9,199 nucleotides of DNA from an uncultured bacterium. GTDB lineage: Bacteria > Bacteroidota > Bacteroidia > Chitinophagales > CAIODY01. Positions 1 to 6,700 of the stretch are shown here, in pieces (positions within the stretch are counted from its first letter, which is position 1; each line of letters starts with the position of its first letter). Below the pieces are notes generated by a model, which saw only the letters and a program-made list of their open reading frames with translations, was not told the DNA's origin and searched no databases. A program made the position numbers and the translations under genes. Location of the stretch: the NCBI GenBank assembly GCA_903871715.1, contig CAIQHW010000367.1:1-9199 (forward strand), written 5' to 3'.

Positions 1-33
1 GTGACTGGAGTTCAGACGTGGCTCTTCCGATCT
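1..33. other. Untrimmed Illumina TruSeq read-2 adapter
   Basis: These bases match the 34-base TruSeq read-2/index adapter with a single T missing after base 20. Bases 1-20 match its first 20, and 21-33 (GCTCTTCCGATCT) match its last 13. The match comes from memory of the adapter, but its length leaves little room for chance. It marks a sequencing-library artefact at the contig end, so nothing translated from these bases is real protein. The genomic insert starts at about base 34. Confidence 0.97.
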
Positions 34-455
34 ATGCTATCATATAAAGGCATCCTACCTAAAACATTGTCGGTGGTGGTAATGCGGTAATGCAACCAAC
101 TCATCATAGCGTCAAAAGGCTTCACTCGATACACAAAACTATGCGCCGAATTATTTTTTAAAACAGGTTGTAAAACCAATGAATTATAAGCACTGGCAAC
201 GGTTCTAAAATCTGGCTCAAATGACCCATCATGGCAACCTGGTCGGCTACATCGAGTGCTGAAAATATAATTGTGAATGCCTACAAAAGTATTGCTATCT
301 ACAGCTAGTGAAGTGATGTTAGTCGGATAAGAAATGGATGTGTAAGGATTAGCAGCAAGTGTTGGCTTAGAGCCATCTTGATAAGTTTTTTTGCATGAAG
401 AATACAACAATAAAATGGTGATAATCACAACAAAAAACAATCCCATTTTTTTCAT
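34..455 (-). CDS. Lipoprotein with CX4CH haem-like motif (3' truncated)
   Basis: Predicted exported lipoprotein, cut off by the contig end. I start it at the ATG at 455; a TTG one codon upstream is also in frame, but ATG followed by KKMG is the better start. Residues 1-20 form a signal peptide with a basic start and a hydrophobic core (FFVVIITILLLY), ending at SSC, so Cys21 is the likely lipidated residue, although Tyr at -3 makes the lipobox loose. The mature part carries CSRPGCH, a CX4CH motif, then GRMPLYDS near the cut. In Bacteroidota, CX4CH followed later by a Met-Pro segment is common in poorly characterised cytochrome c-like lipoproteins, so haem binding is plausible but unproven. About 140 codons are genomic. 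The open frame continues seven more residues through the adapter to a stop at 12-14; that tail (IDRKSHV) is artificial. It is divergent from the yigZ-like gene with a 60-base A/T-rich gap. Confidence 0.72.
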
Positions 456-515
456 CAAAAAATTATTTTGAAAACAAAGTAAAACATTATTGCCAAATTC
501 GCCAAAACATTTTTA

Positions 516-1121
516 GTGAACGAGTTTTCTTTTCAAACCATCAAAATGGCTTCTGTAGCTGAATTTAACGATAAAGGCAGTCGTTTTTTTGCGTTTGCAT
601 TTCCAATAAATTCAACCGAAGATTTCAAAAAAAATTTGCATCAATTAAAAACCGAACATCCAAAAGCTGTTCATCATTGCTTTGCGTACCGAATTGGAAA
701 TGACAAAAATAATTTTCGCAGCAGCGATGATGGTGAGCCAAGTGGCACAGCAGGCAAGCCAATTTTGAACCAAATTGATTCTAAAAATTTAACCAACATT
801 TTAGTTGTTGTGGTAAGATATTTTGGCGGAATTTTATTGGGTGTTCCTGGGTTAATTAATGCTTATAAAACTGCAACAGTATTGGCGTTGAATAAAGTTG
901 AAATAGTTGCCAAATCAATCGAAAAAGAAATTTTATTAGAGTGTGATTATACACAATTGGGCGAAGTAATGAATATTGCAAAAGCAAATTCGATAAATAT
1001 TGTTTCTAAAAAAATTGAATTGTTTTGTGAAATAATAATTTCAATTCCTATTGAAAAAATGGAAATTATTTTTGCAAAATTTAACCACATTAAAGGATTA
1101 AAATTAGAAATCAAAATTTGA
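516..1121 (+). CDS. yigZ: YigZ/IMPACT family protein (UPF0029)
   Basis: Member of the conserved YigZ/IMPACT family. The eukaryotic relative IMPACT inhibits the kinase GCN2; the bacterial proteins have no firmly established role, though a link to translation or RNA binding is usually suggested. The 201 residues match the normal family length of about 200. The N-terminal UPF0029 domain (about 1-125) shows the family signatures: KGSRFFAFAFP at 20-30, HHCFAYRIG at 53-61, SSDDGEPSGTAGKPIL at 69-84 and VVVVRYFGGILLGVPGL at 97-113. Residues about 135-201 are the DUF1949-like C-terminal ferredoxin-like domain. The start is a GTG; the next in-frame ATG (546) would remove part of the conserved FSFQTIK leader, so GTG is preferred. 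No Shine-Dalgarno site is visible. The stop overlaps the start of queA, so the two genes are probably co-transcribed. Confidence 0.93.
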   Translation: MNEFSFQTIKMASVAEFNDKGSRFFAFAFPINSTEDFKKNLHQLKTEHPKAVHHCFAYRIGNDKNNFRSSDDGEPSGTAGKPILNQIDSKNLTNILVVVVRYFGGILLGVPGLINAYKTATVLALNKVEIVAKSIEKEILLECDYTQLGEVMNIAKANSINIVSKKIELFCEIIISIPIEKMEIIFAKFNHIKGLKLEIKI

Positions 1122-2332
1122 CGACAACCACAAATCATATCAACGAATACAATTACAATCTGCCCCCAGAGCGGATTGCACAACATCCATTAACTCAACG
1201 TGATGCATCCAAATTATTAATTTACCAAGATGGGAAAATTGCTGAAAGTCAGTTTTTAAATCTTTCCGAATTTCTTTCAGCTGATTCATTTTTAGTGTTT
1301 AACAACACCAAAGTTATTCATGCACGAATGTTGTTTGATATTGGCAAAAACAAACCAATTGAAATCTTTTGTTTAGAACCTGTTGCTCCATTTATACAAC
1401 AAGAGTTAGCAATGAATGTGCAGCAAACGTGCATTTGGCGTTGTTTTGTGGGTAATGCTAAAAATTGGAAGGAAAATATTTTGTTAGAAAAAACATTGAA
1501 AATTGAGAGCGAAAATGTAATCGTAAAAGCAAAAAAAGTTGAAAAAGAAAAAGATAGTTTCTTGATTGAATTTAATTGGAGTGGCAATTTTTCTTTTGGA
1601 AAAATTTTGGAAGCCATTGGTTTGTTGCCGCTTCCGCCATACATCGAACACAAAGCAGATGATGCAGATGAAGAACGTTATCAAACCATTTATGCCCAGC
1701 AAAATGGCGCAGTTGCCGCTCCCACAGCAGGTTTGCATTTTACTAAAAATGTTTTTGATGATTTACGAAATAAGAAAATTGAAATAGACTATGTAACACT
1801 GCATGTTGGTGCTGGCACTTTTTTACCAATGAAATCTGAAAATGTTTTAGAACATACAATGCACAAAGAAAATATTTTGATTGAGCAAAAATTGATTGAA
1901 CAATTAAAGTTGAAAAATGAAATTATTGCTGTTGGCACAACATCATTACGAACGCTGGAAAGTCTTTACTGGATTGGCATTCGGTTAATAAAAAAAGAAA
2001 GCAATCCTTTTTTTGTGCCGCAATTTTATGCTTTGGAGAATCAACATTTGCAAATTTCAAAAGTGGATTCGATGCAGGCGATATTGAATTATTTGCACGA
2101 AAATAATTTATCGAAAATTGAAGCTGCCACACAAATTATGTGTTTGCCGAGTTATGAATTTAAAATTGTTAAAAGACTAATCACCAATTTTCATCAACCC
2201 AAAAGCACACTCTTGTTGCTAATTGCTGCGTTTGTAGGCGATGATTGGAAAAAGATTTATGACTATGCTCTGCAAAATAATTTTAGATTTTTGAGTTATG
2301 GTGATAGTAGTTTATTGACTTTGAAAACTTGA
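1118..2332 (+). CDS. queA: QueA, SAM:tRNA ribosyltransferase-isomerase
   Basis: Cytoplasmic tRNA-modification enzyme that transfers and isomerises the ribosyl part of S-adenosylmethionine onto 7-aminomethyl-7-deazaguanine at position 34 of tRNAs, giving epoxyqueuosine. Family signatures appear in order: LPPERIAQHP at 15-24, DSFLVFNNTKVIHARM at 56-71, YQTIYA...GAVAAPTAGLHF at 188-208, TLHVGAGTFLPM at 227-238, EHTMHKE at 245-251, GTTSLRTLESLYW at 273-285, TNFHQPKSTLLLLIAAFVG at 356-374 and RFLSYGDSSLL near the C-terminus. The last usually reads GDAML, so this is a mild variation. At 404 residues it is longer than the roughly 356-residue E. coli enzyme, as I recall for Bacteroidota forms. The start is a TTG inside TTGA shared with the yigZ stop: an in-frame stop lies at 1091-1093 and the next ATG is at codon 71, beyond two conserved motifs. 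This suggests translational coupling. No tgt, queG or other queuosine gene is in the window. Confidence 0.96.
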   Translation: MTTTTNHINEYNYNLPPERIAQHPLTQRDASKLLIYQDGKIAESQFLNLSEFLSADSFLVFNNTKVIHARMLFDIGKNKPIEIFCLEPVAPFIQQELAMNVQQTCIWRCFVGNAKNWKENILLEKTLKIESENVIVKAKKVEKEKDSFLIEFNWSGNFSFGKILEAIGLLPLPPYIEHKADDADEERYQTIYAQQNGAVAAPTAGLHFTKNVFDDLRNKKIEIDYVTLHVGAGTFLPMKSENVLEHTMHKENILIEQKLIEQLKLKNEIIAVGTTSLRTLESLYWIGIRLIKKESNPFFVPQFYALENQHLQISKVDSMQAILNYLHENNLSKIEAATQIMCLPSYEFKIVKRLITNFHQPKSTLLLLIAAFVGDDWKKIYDYALQNNFRFLSYGDSSLLTLKT

Positions 2333-2342
2333 TTTTAACAAC

Positions 2343-2684
2343 ATGAAAAAGTACATTTTTATTTTTGTTTTGCTGGTGTTACAAACATCTAATTTGCTGG
2401 CGTTTCATCTTTTTAAAAAAATGCCAAAAAACGCAGTAAGCAATTATATAGTTGAGGTTCATCAAAATCCAAAGAACACTTTGCTGAATGTTAAATACAC
2501 AGTTTACAACAATCCGATTATTAAAATTCAATTGTTGGATAAAGATTGCAATCGCATTCAAGAGCTGTGTAATGAAAAACAAAAAAGTGGCTTTCAACAA
2601 ATTTTCTACGACATTAGTTTTTTACCCAGAGGCAACTACATTATTGATTTGAATGGTATTCAGAAAATTGTGATGAAAAATTAA
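2343..2684 (+). CDS. Small secreted protein resembling a T9SS C-terminal domain
   Basis: 113-residue exported protein without an assigned function. Residues 1-20 are a clear signal peptide (KKYIFIFVLLVLQTSNLLA), with likely cleavage after Ala20. Residues about 40-113 follow the pattern of a type IX secretion sorting domain (Por_Secre_tail-like, an Ig-like beta sandwich): QNPKNTLLNVKY at 41-52 resembles the opening NP..d.l.i.f strand, IKIQLLDKDCNRIQEL at 60-75 the v.iyd..G..v strand pair, LPRGNYIIDL at 94-103 the L..G.Yii.l strand, and a final KIVMKN. Such domains normally sit at the end of large secreted proteins and are removed on export; here there is almost no cargo, only about 20 residues between signal peptide and domain. 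The typical final lysine is replaced by KN. It lies 10 bases after queA. The CTD resemblance is a pattern match by eye. Alternatively it may be a small periplasmic or surface protein with the same fold. Confidence 0.72.
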   Translation: MKKYIFIFVLLVLQTSNLLAFHLFKKMPKNAVSNYIVEVHQNPKNTLLNVKYTVYNNPIIKIQLLDKDCNRIQELCNEKQKSGFQQIFYDISFLPRGNYIIDLNGIQKIVMKN

Positions 2685-2706
2685 CTCGTAAATCGAATGG
2701 AAAAAT

Positions 2707-2714
2707 TAATTTTG
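2707..2714 (+). promoter_or_regulatory. Possible Bacteroidota -7 element (TAATTTTG)
   Basis: The octamer fits the Bacteroidota -7 consensus TAnnTTTG exactly and lies in the 35-base gap before the metallo-hydrolase gene. It ends only 5 bases before that gene's ATG, so any transcript would be nearly leaderless. I see no TTG at the usual -33 distance, and the surrounding AAAATTAATTTT is a simple palindrome, so a chance match is quite possible. The gene may instead be read from the upstream operon. Confidence 0.22.
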
Positions 2715-2719
2715 TTCTA

Positions 2720-3487
2720 ATGCTTCAAATAACTTTTCTTGGCACAGGCACATCGCAAGGCATCCCTATGATTGCCTGCCCATGTGCTATTTGCCAATCG
2801 ACCAATACAAAAGATAAACGCTTGCGTTCATCGGTGATGATTGAATGCGATGGACAAAATTTGGTGATTGATACTGGTCCTGATTTTAGAACACAAATGT
2901 TGAGAGAAGAAGTAAAACATTTGGAAGCAGTTTTATTTACGCATGAACACAAAGATCATACTGCAGGTCTAGACGACATCAGGGCTTTTAATTATTTCAA
3001 CAAGAAATCAATCCCGGTTTATTGTAGCGCACATGCAGCAGTGAAAATAAAAAGCGATTACGATTATGTTTTTAGCGGCAAAAAATATCCGGGTATTCCC
3101 GAAATTGATTTATTTGAAATCAACAATTCACCATTCAAAATCCAAAACAAAATCATCGTAAATCCAATTGAAGTATTGCATTACAAACTGCCTGTAATGG
3201 GCTACCGCATTGGTAATTTCACTTACATCACCGATGCGAATTTTATTGAAGAAAGAGAATTTGACAAAATAAAAGGCTCAAAAATTTTAGTATTAAATGC
3301 CTTACGAAAGGAACAACACATTTCACATTTTACTTTAGATGAAGCCATTGACATTGCACAAAAAATTGGGGCAGAAAAAACTTACTTTACGCACATCAGC
3401 CATCAGCTTGGTTTGCATGATGAGGTGAGCAAAGAATTACCACCGAATATTTTTTTGGCGTATGATGGTTTGAAAATTTCACTTTGA
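2720..3487 (+). CDS. PhnP-like metallo-beta-lactamase-fold hydrolase
   Basis: Cytoplasmic metal-dependent hydrolase of the MBL superfamily, closest by motif to PhnP-type phosphodiesterases. The HxHxDH motif is THEHKDH, with H75, H77, D79 and H80 as metal ligands. H154 (VLHYK), D172 (ITDAN) and H225 (THISH) are the likely remaining ligands, with H203 also conserved-looking. The N-terminus TFLGTGTSQGIP followed by CPCAIC (C20, C22, C25) matches PhnP, in which three such cysteines and one histidine hold a second, structural zinc; H228 or H233 could be the histidine here. At 255 residues the length is typical. E. coli PhnP hydrolyses 5-phosphoribosyl 1,2-cyclic phosphate during phosphonate breakdown, but no C-P lyase gene is nearby, so the substrate here is unknown. 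There is no signal peptide. It follows the small secreted protein by 35 bases on the same strand. Confidence 0.9.
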   Translation: MLQITFLGTGTSQGIPMIACPCAICQSTNTKDKRLRSSVMIECDGQNLVIDTGPDFRTQMLREEVKHLEAVLFTHEHKDHTAGLDDIRAFNYFNKKSIPVYCSAHAAVKIKSDYDYVFSGKKYPGIPEIDLFEINNSPFKIQNKIIVNPIEVLHYKLPVMGYRIGNFTYITDANFIEEREFDKIKGSKILVLNALRKEQHISHFTLDEAIDIAQKIGAEKTYFTHISHQLGLHDEVSKELPPNIFLAYDGLKISL

Positions 3488-3530
3488 TTTCGTTTCTTTA
3501 ACCAAACTTAAAAAACACTATTTTAATAAC

Positions 3531-5138
3531 ATGGCAAATAATTTTTTCCGTACAAAATCTGTTGAACGAATTTTGCAAGAGAATGAATCTGGCACCCATC
3601 AACTTAAGCGTACATTGGGCTTGTGGTCATTGATTGCGATTGGAATTGGTTGCATCATCGGCACAGGAATTTTTGTTTTAACAGGAAAAGTTGCCATCGA
3701 AAATTCAGGTCCTGGTATCATGATTTCATTTGTCATCTGCGGGATAGCCTGTATTCTTGCGGCTTTGTGCTATGCTGAATTTGCTTCCTTCATTCCCATC
3801 GCAGGTAGTGCCTATACTTATTCGTATGCTACCATGGGCGAAATGGTTGCTTGGATAATTGGCTGGGATTTGATTTTAGAATATGGTTTATCAACTTCTG
3901 CAGTAGCAAGTGGTTGGAGCAGTCACTTTGTAAACTTTATTGATTTAATTTCGGGGCATAGCTTGAAAGTACCCGAAATATGGGCGCTCACACCATTCGA
4001 GCCTACATTTGCAAAAGATGCAGCTGGAAATATTTTGAAAGATGCAGCAGGTCATGCTACTACAATTGGTCATGGCATTATGAATTTGCCAGCGATGTTT
4101 ATTTCAATGGCAATCACACTTTTATTGATTTTAGGAATCAAAGAATCTGCTCGATTCAACAACATCATTGTAGTCATCAAAACCTCGGTGGCATTGTTTT
4201 TTATCGGCGTTGGCATTATATTTATTAACCCCGAAAACTGGCATCCATTTGTTCCTGCATTTATTCCAGATGGAACAGTAAATACAGTGAATGCTAATTC
4301 AACTCCGCTTTGGCAATGGCTCGTTCATTTGTTTGGAGGTACAGTTCAGACTGGCTTTGGTGGCTGGAGTGGCATCTTTATGGGAGCGGCAGTTATATTT
4401 TTTGCTTACATTGGTTTTGATGCAGTTTCCACTACAAGTGAAGAAGCAAAAAATCCAAAACGCGATGTGCCACGTGCAATTATTTGGAGTTTATTAATCT
4501 GCACATTGCTATATATATTGATGAGTGCTGTGTTTACGGGTATCGTGAAATGCGACGGAACTTTAAAATTTGATGAATTGGGCACTTTCAAAGGTGCGCC
4601 ATTAGCTTATGCTTTTTCGAAAGTTGATGCTTCGTGGGTGAATAAAATTGCATTGTTCTTAGTTGAAATAGGCGGATTATGTGGCATCACCAGTGTTTTG
4701 TTGGTGACACTTTTAGGTCAATCACGAGTTTTTTATTCAATGAGCAAAGACAAATTATTACCTGAATGGATTGCAGCTATTCATCCAAAATTTCAAACCC
4801 CTTGGATTGGAACAGCTATCACCGGTGGTGTTGTAACCCTTATTGCTGGCTTTGTTCCGTTAGATACCATTGCTGAAATGGCAAACATCGGGACCTTATT
4901 TGCATTCGTTTTAGTTTCAGCTGGCATCATTTATTTACGCAAAAATCAACCTGAAAGAATTGCATCTTTCCGAACACCTTTTGTTCCATTCGTTCCAATT
5001 TTAGCTATTCTGTTTTGCTTTGCTTTAATGTTAAGTTTACCTGCGATGACCTGGGTTCGTTTCTTTGTGTGGATGGCTGTAGGTATGGTGATTTACATTT
5101 TTTACGGTGCAAAAAACAGCAGACTGAATGATAAATAA
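3531..5138 (+). CDS. APC-superfamily amino acid permease, cationic transporter type
   Basis: Inner-membrane secondary transporter of the amino acid-polyamine-organocation superfamily, cationic amino acid transporter (CAT) branch. After a cytosolic N-terminus, the first membrane segment (about 31-50) carries the substrate-binding GIGCIIGTGIFVL motif. Further hydrophobic segments follow at about 62-85, 104-125, 186-205, 211-233 and 279-297, and the C-terminal third holds several more, giving 12-14 in total. The hallmark FFAYIGFDAVSTTSEEAKNPKRDVP spans about 290-314. GQSRVFYSMSKDKLLPEW follows later, and RTPFVPFVPILAI plus TWVRFFVWMAVGMVIYIFYG at the end match the C-terminal CAT domain. The 535 residues fit the family. 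A hydrophilic loop at about 152-182 (DAAGNILKDAAGHATT) is probably extracellular. Substrate cannot be read from sequence: Arg/Lys-type or a broader amino acid range are both possible. The gene ends 23 bases from the convergent DUF4350 gene. Confidence 0.93.
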   Translation: MANNFFRTKSVERILQENESGTHQLKRTLGLWSLIAIGIGCIIGTGIFVLTGKVAIENSGPGIMISFVICGIACILAALCYAEFASFIPIAGSAYTYSYATMGEMVAWIIGWDLILEYGLSTSAVASGWSSHFVNFIDLISGHSLKVPEIWALTPFEPTFAKDAAGNILKDAAGHATTIGHGIMNLPAMFISMAITLLLILGIKESARFNNIIVVIKTSVALFFIGVGIIFINPENWHPFVPAFIPDGTVNTVNANSTPLWQWLVHLFGGTVQTGFGGWSGIFMGAAVIFFAYIGFDAVSTTSEEAKNPKRDVPRAIIWSLLICTLLYILMSAVFTGIVKCDGTLKFDELGTFKGAPLAYAFSKVDASWVNKIALFLVEIGGLCGITSVLLVTLLGQSRVFYSMSKDKLLPEWIAAIHPKFQTPWIGTAITGGVVTLIAGFVPLDTIAEMANIGTLFAFVLVSAGIIYLRKNQPERIASFRTPFVPFVPILAILFCFALMLSLPAMTWVRFFVWMAVGMVIYIFYGAKNSRLNDK

Positions 5139-5161
5139 ACGTTCGAAAATCTGAACCGAAA

Positions 5162-6700
5162 TCATTTGCAATTTTTATAAAAATATTGCAAATGCTGATG
5201 CAATAAAATCAACTCCTGAGATGAGAAAGTAAGGTGCTCCGTTCTTTGGCCATAATCTACCAAAGCTGCGATGGCACTTAATTCTATACCGGATTTCTTA
5301 GCTAGTCGTGTTTTAAATTCATCATTCATTTCCATCGTTTTTTCGCCGTAGCGTTGCAAAATAAATTGGCTAAACAATTTCCATTTTTTTACACCAATAT
5401 TGTAAAATGCCTTTTGGCTAAAATATAAATAGCTGATGTTTTTGATGTACTGCAACGATGTATTTTGCTTCTCTAAATAAATTGGAATCACAGGTATTTG
5501 CCGTTTGATGTGGAACACTAAATACAATAACACTCCCAGCAAACCCACATACCAAGACCATTTCAGGCTGCTCTGCGAAAAAATATATTGCAGCGGGGTG
5601 CCATCATTTTCTTTATTTTCATCATCGCTATCATGCAAATAATGTTTTGATGCTTCATCCCAAATTATTTCTCCATTAGAAAAATAACTGCAAAATTTAT
5701 TCACGTAATCAAATTTTCGTTCTTCAGTTAAATGATAATTGGTGAACACAAATGGCATAGTGTGTAGGTATAAATCGCCTTTACCAATTTTATAATGCAC
5801 AAAATTTGGTGGCGATTTTTTATAAGTTTCAAACTCATCGTATCGTCCTAAAATATTGATAGGTATGGAATCGCAGCAAAATGCAGTATCTACATAACTC
5901 CAGTTGTAGAGGAAATAATTATTATCGTAAAAATAATCGTAGCTCCAATTTTTCGAGTCCTTTAAATTGTTGTTCGTAAAATTAATTTGGGCTTCATATT
6001 TTTTTTCCGAACTTAAAATATTTGCTCGAAAATATTCTTTATGTACTTTGAAATGAGCTATCGTGTCGCCATTTACAACTGGAAACGAATCATAAATGGT
6101 ATCACGAAATTCTTTTGCAAAATATTTTTTCTTTAAAGAAAATGTAGTGTCAATAGCTGTTAGCGCATCTTTTACCGAAGATGCTTTCATAGCCGAATCT
6201 AAATTATGGTGTACTATTAGCACCGAATCTTTTTCTGTTTCTGATGTTGAATCTTCTTCTTCAGGTGGCAAACTTTCAGTCCAATAGCGCATTCTTAATT
6301 TACCCAAACCAAATACTTCGTTGAGCGAATTTGGAATATCGTAAGAAATAAAAAAAGCCTTGTTGCCTTTTTCTACAAAGCGTTTCAACAATTCAGCACT
6401 TTCTTCATTGAACGAATGTTCTTCGCCCAAAAACACATAATTTTTTACCATTTTGCCACTATCGAAATATTTTTTCAGTTGTAAAATGGAAGTATCTATT
6501 TCATAAAAATTATTTTTAGCCACAGAACTTTTTAGCAAATTACAAAACACATTAGTACCATATGGTTCAGTACTTTTAGCTTCGTAATTTTCTTTCCAAT
6601 TATACTGCGGTGTAATGTTGTAATAAAAAACATAAATGAATATTGCCATCGCTGTAATAATTGCAACCACCACCAAAGCCTTTATATTGTTGCTTTTCAT
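5162..6700 (-). CDS. DUF4350 domain-containing membrane protein
   Basis: Membrane protein of unknown biochemical role. A single N-terminal membrane anchor (about 8-27) is followed by the DUF4350 region: EPYGTNVFCNLLK at 45-57, NYVFLGEEHSF near 87-97 and LLKRFVEKGNKAFFIS at 104-119. A middle extracytoplasmic part holds an acidic Ser/Glu stretch (about 144-160), then GKGDLYLHTMPFVFTNYHL and IIWDEASKHY. A second membrane segment lies at about 379-396 (LKWSWYVGLLGVLLYLVF) just before KRQIPVIP. The cytosolic tail has the conserved NTSLQYIKNISYLYF and a helical end. The anchor-domain-anchor-tail plan and the 512-residue length fit Bacteroidota members, which usually sit beside MoxR ATPase, DUF58 and DUF4129 genes. 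Its ATG shares one base with the stop of the upstream DUF4129 gene (TGATG), pointing to co-translation and perhaps a complex. MoxR and DUF58 genes are not in this operon. Confidence 0.87.
   Translation of the reverse strand: MKSNNIKALVVVAIITAMAIFIYVFYYNITPQYNWKENYEAKSTEPYGTNVFCNLLKSSVAKNNFYEIDTSILQLKKYFDSGKMVKNYVFLGEEHSFNEESAELLKRFVEKGNKAFFISYDIPNSLNEVFGLGKLRMRYWTESLPPEEEDSTSETEKDSVLIVHHNLDSAMKASSVKDALTAIDTTFSLKKKYFAKEFRDTIYDSFPVVNGDTIAHFKVHKEYFRANILSSEKKYEAQINFTNNNLKDSKNWSYDYFYDNNYFLYNWSYVDTAFCCDSIPINILGRYDEFETYKKSPPNFVHYKIGKGDLYLHTMPFVFTNYHLTEERKFDYVNKFCSYFSNGEIIWDEASKHYLHDSDDENKENDGTPLQYIFSQSSLKWSWYVGLLGVLLYLVFHIKRQIPVIPIYLEKQNTSLQYIKNISYLYFSQKAFYNIGVKKWKLFSQFILQRYGEKTMEMNDEFKTRLAKKSGIELSAIAALVDYGQRTEHLTFSSQELILLHQHLQYFYKNCK
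5163..5194. repeat. Inverted repeat at convergent junction, possible terminator
   Basis: A perfect 10-base inverted repeat (CATTTGCAAT / ATTGCAAATG) flanks a 12-base A/T-only spacer. It covers the last codons and stop of the minus-strand DUF4350 gene and lies 25 bases past the permease stop. Placement between convergent genes suggests a shared transcription end, but no T-run follows the stem on either strand and the stem is mostly A:T, so it is not a standard intrinsic terminator. Confidence 0.4.

Noticed and set aside
12..33. Last seven residues and stop codon of the lipoprotein reading frame
   Set aside because: They are translated from sequencing adapter, so the gene is treated as truncated at base 34.
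456..458. TTG start one codon upstream of the lipoprotein ATG
   Set aside because: It adds only one residue before a standard ATG-Lys-Lys signal peptide start, so the ATG is preferred.
475..481. TACTTTG on the minus strand as a -7 promoter element for the lipoprotein
   Set aside because: It is one base short of the TAnnTTTG spacing and has no properly spaced -33 TTG.
1092..1097. AAAGGA as a Shine-Dalgarno site for queA
   Set aside because: It lies about 20 bases before the TTG, too far to act, and Bacteroidota rarely depend on such sites.
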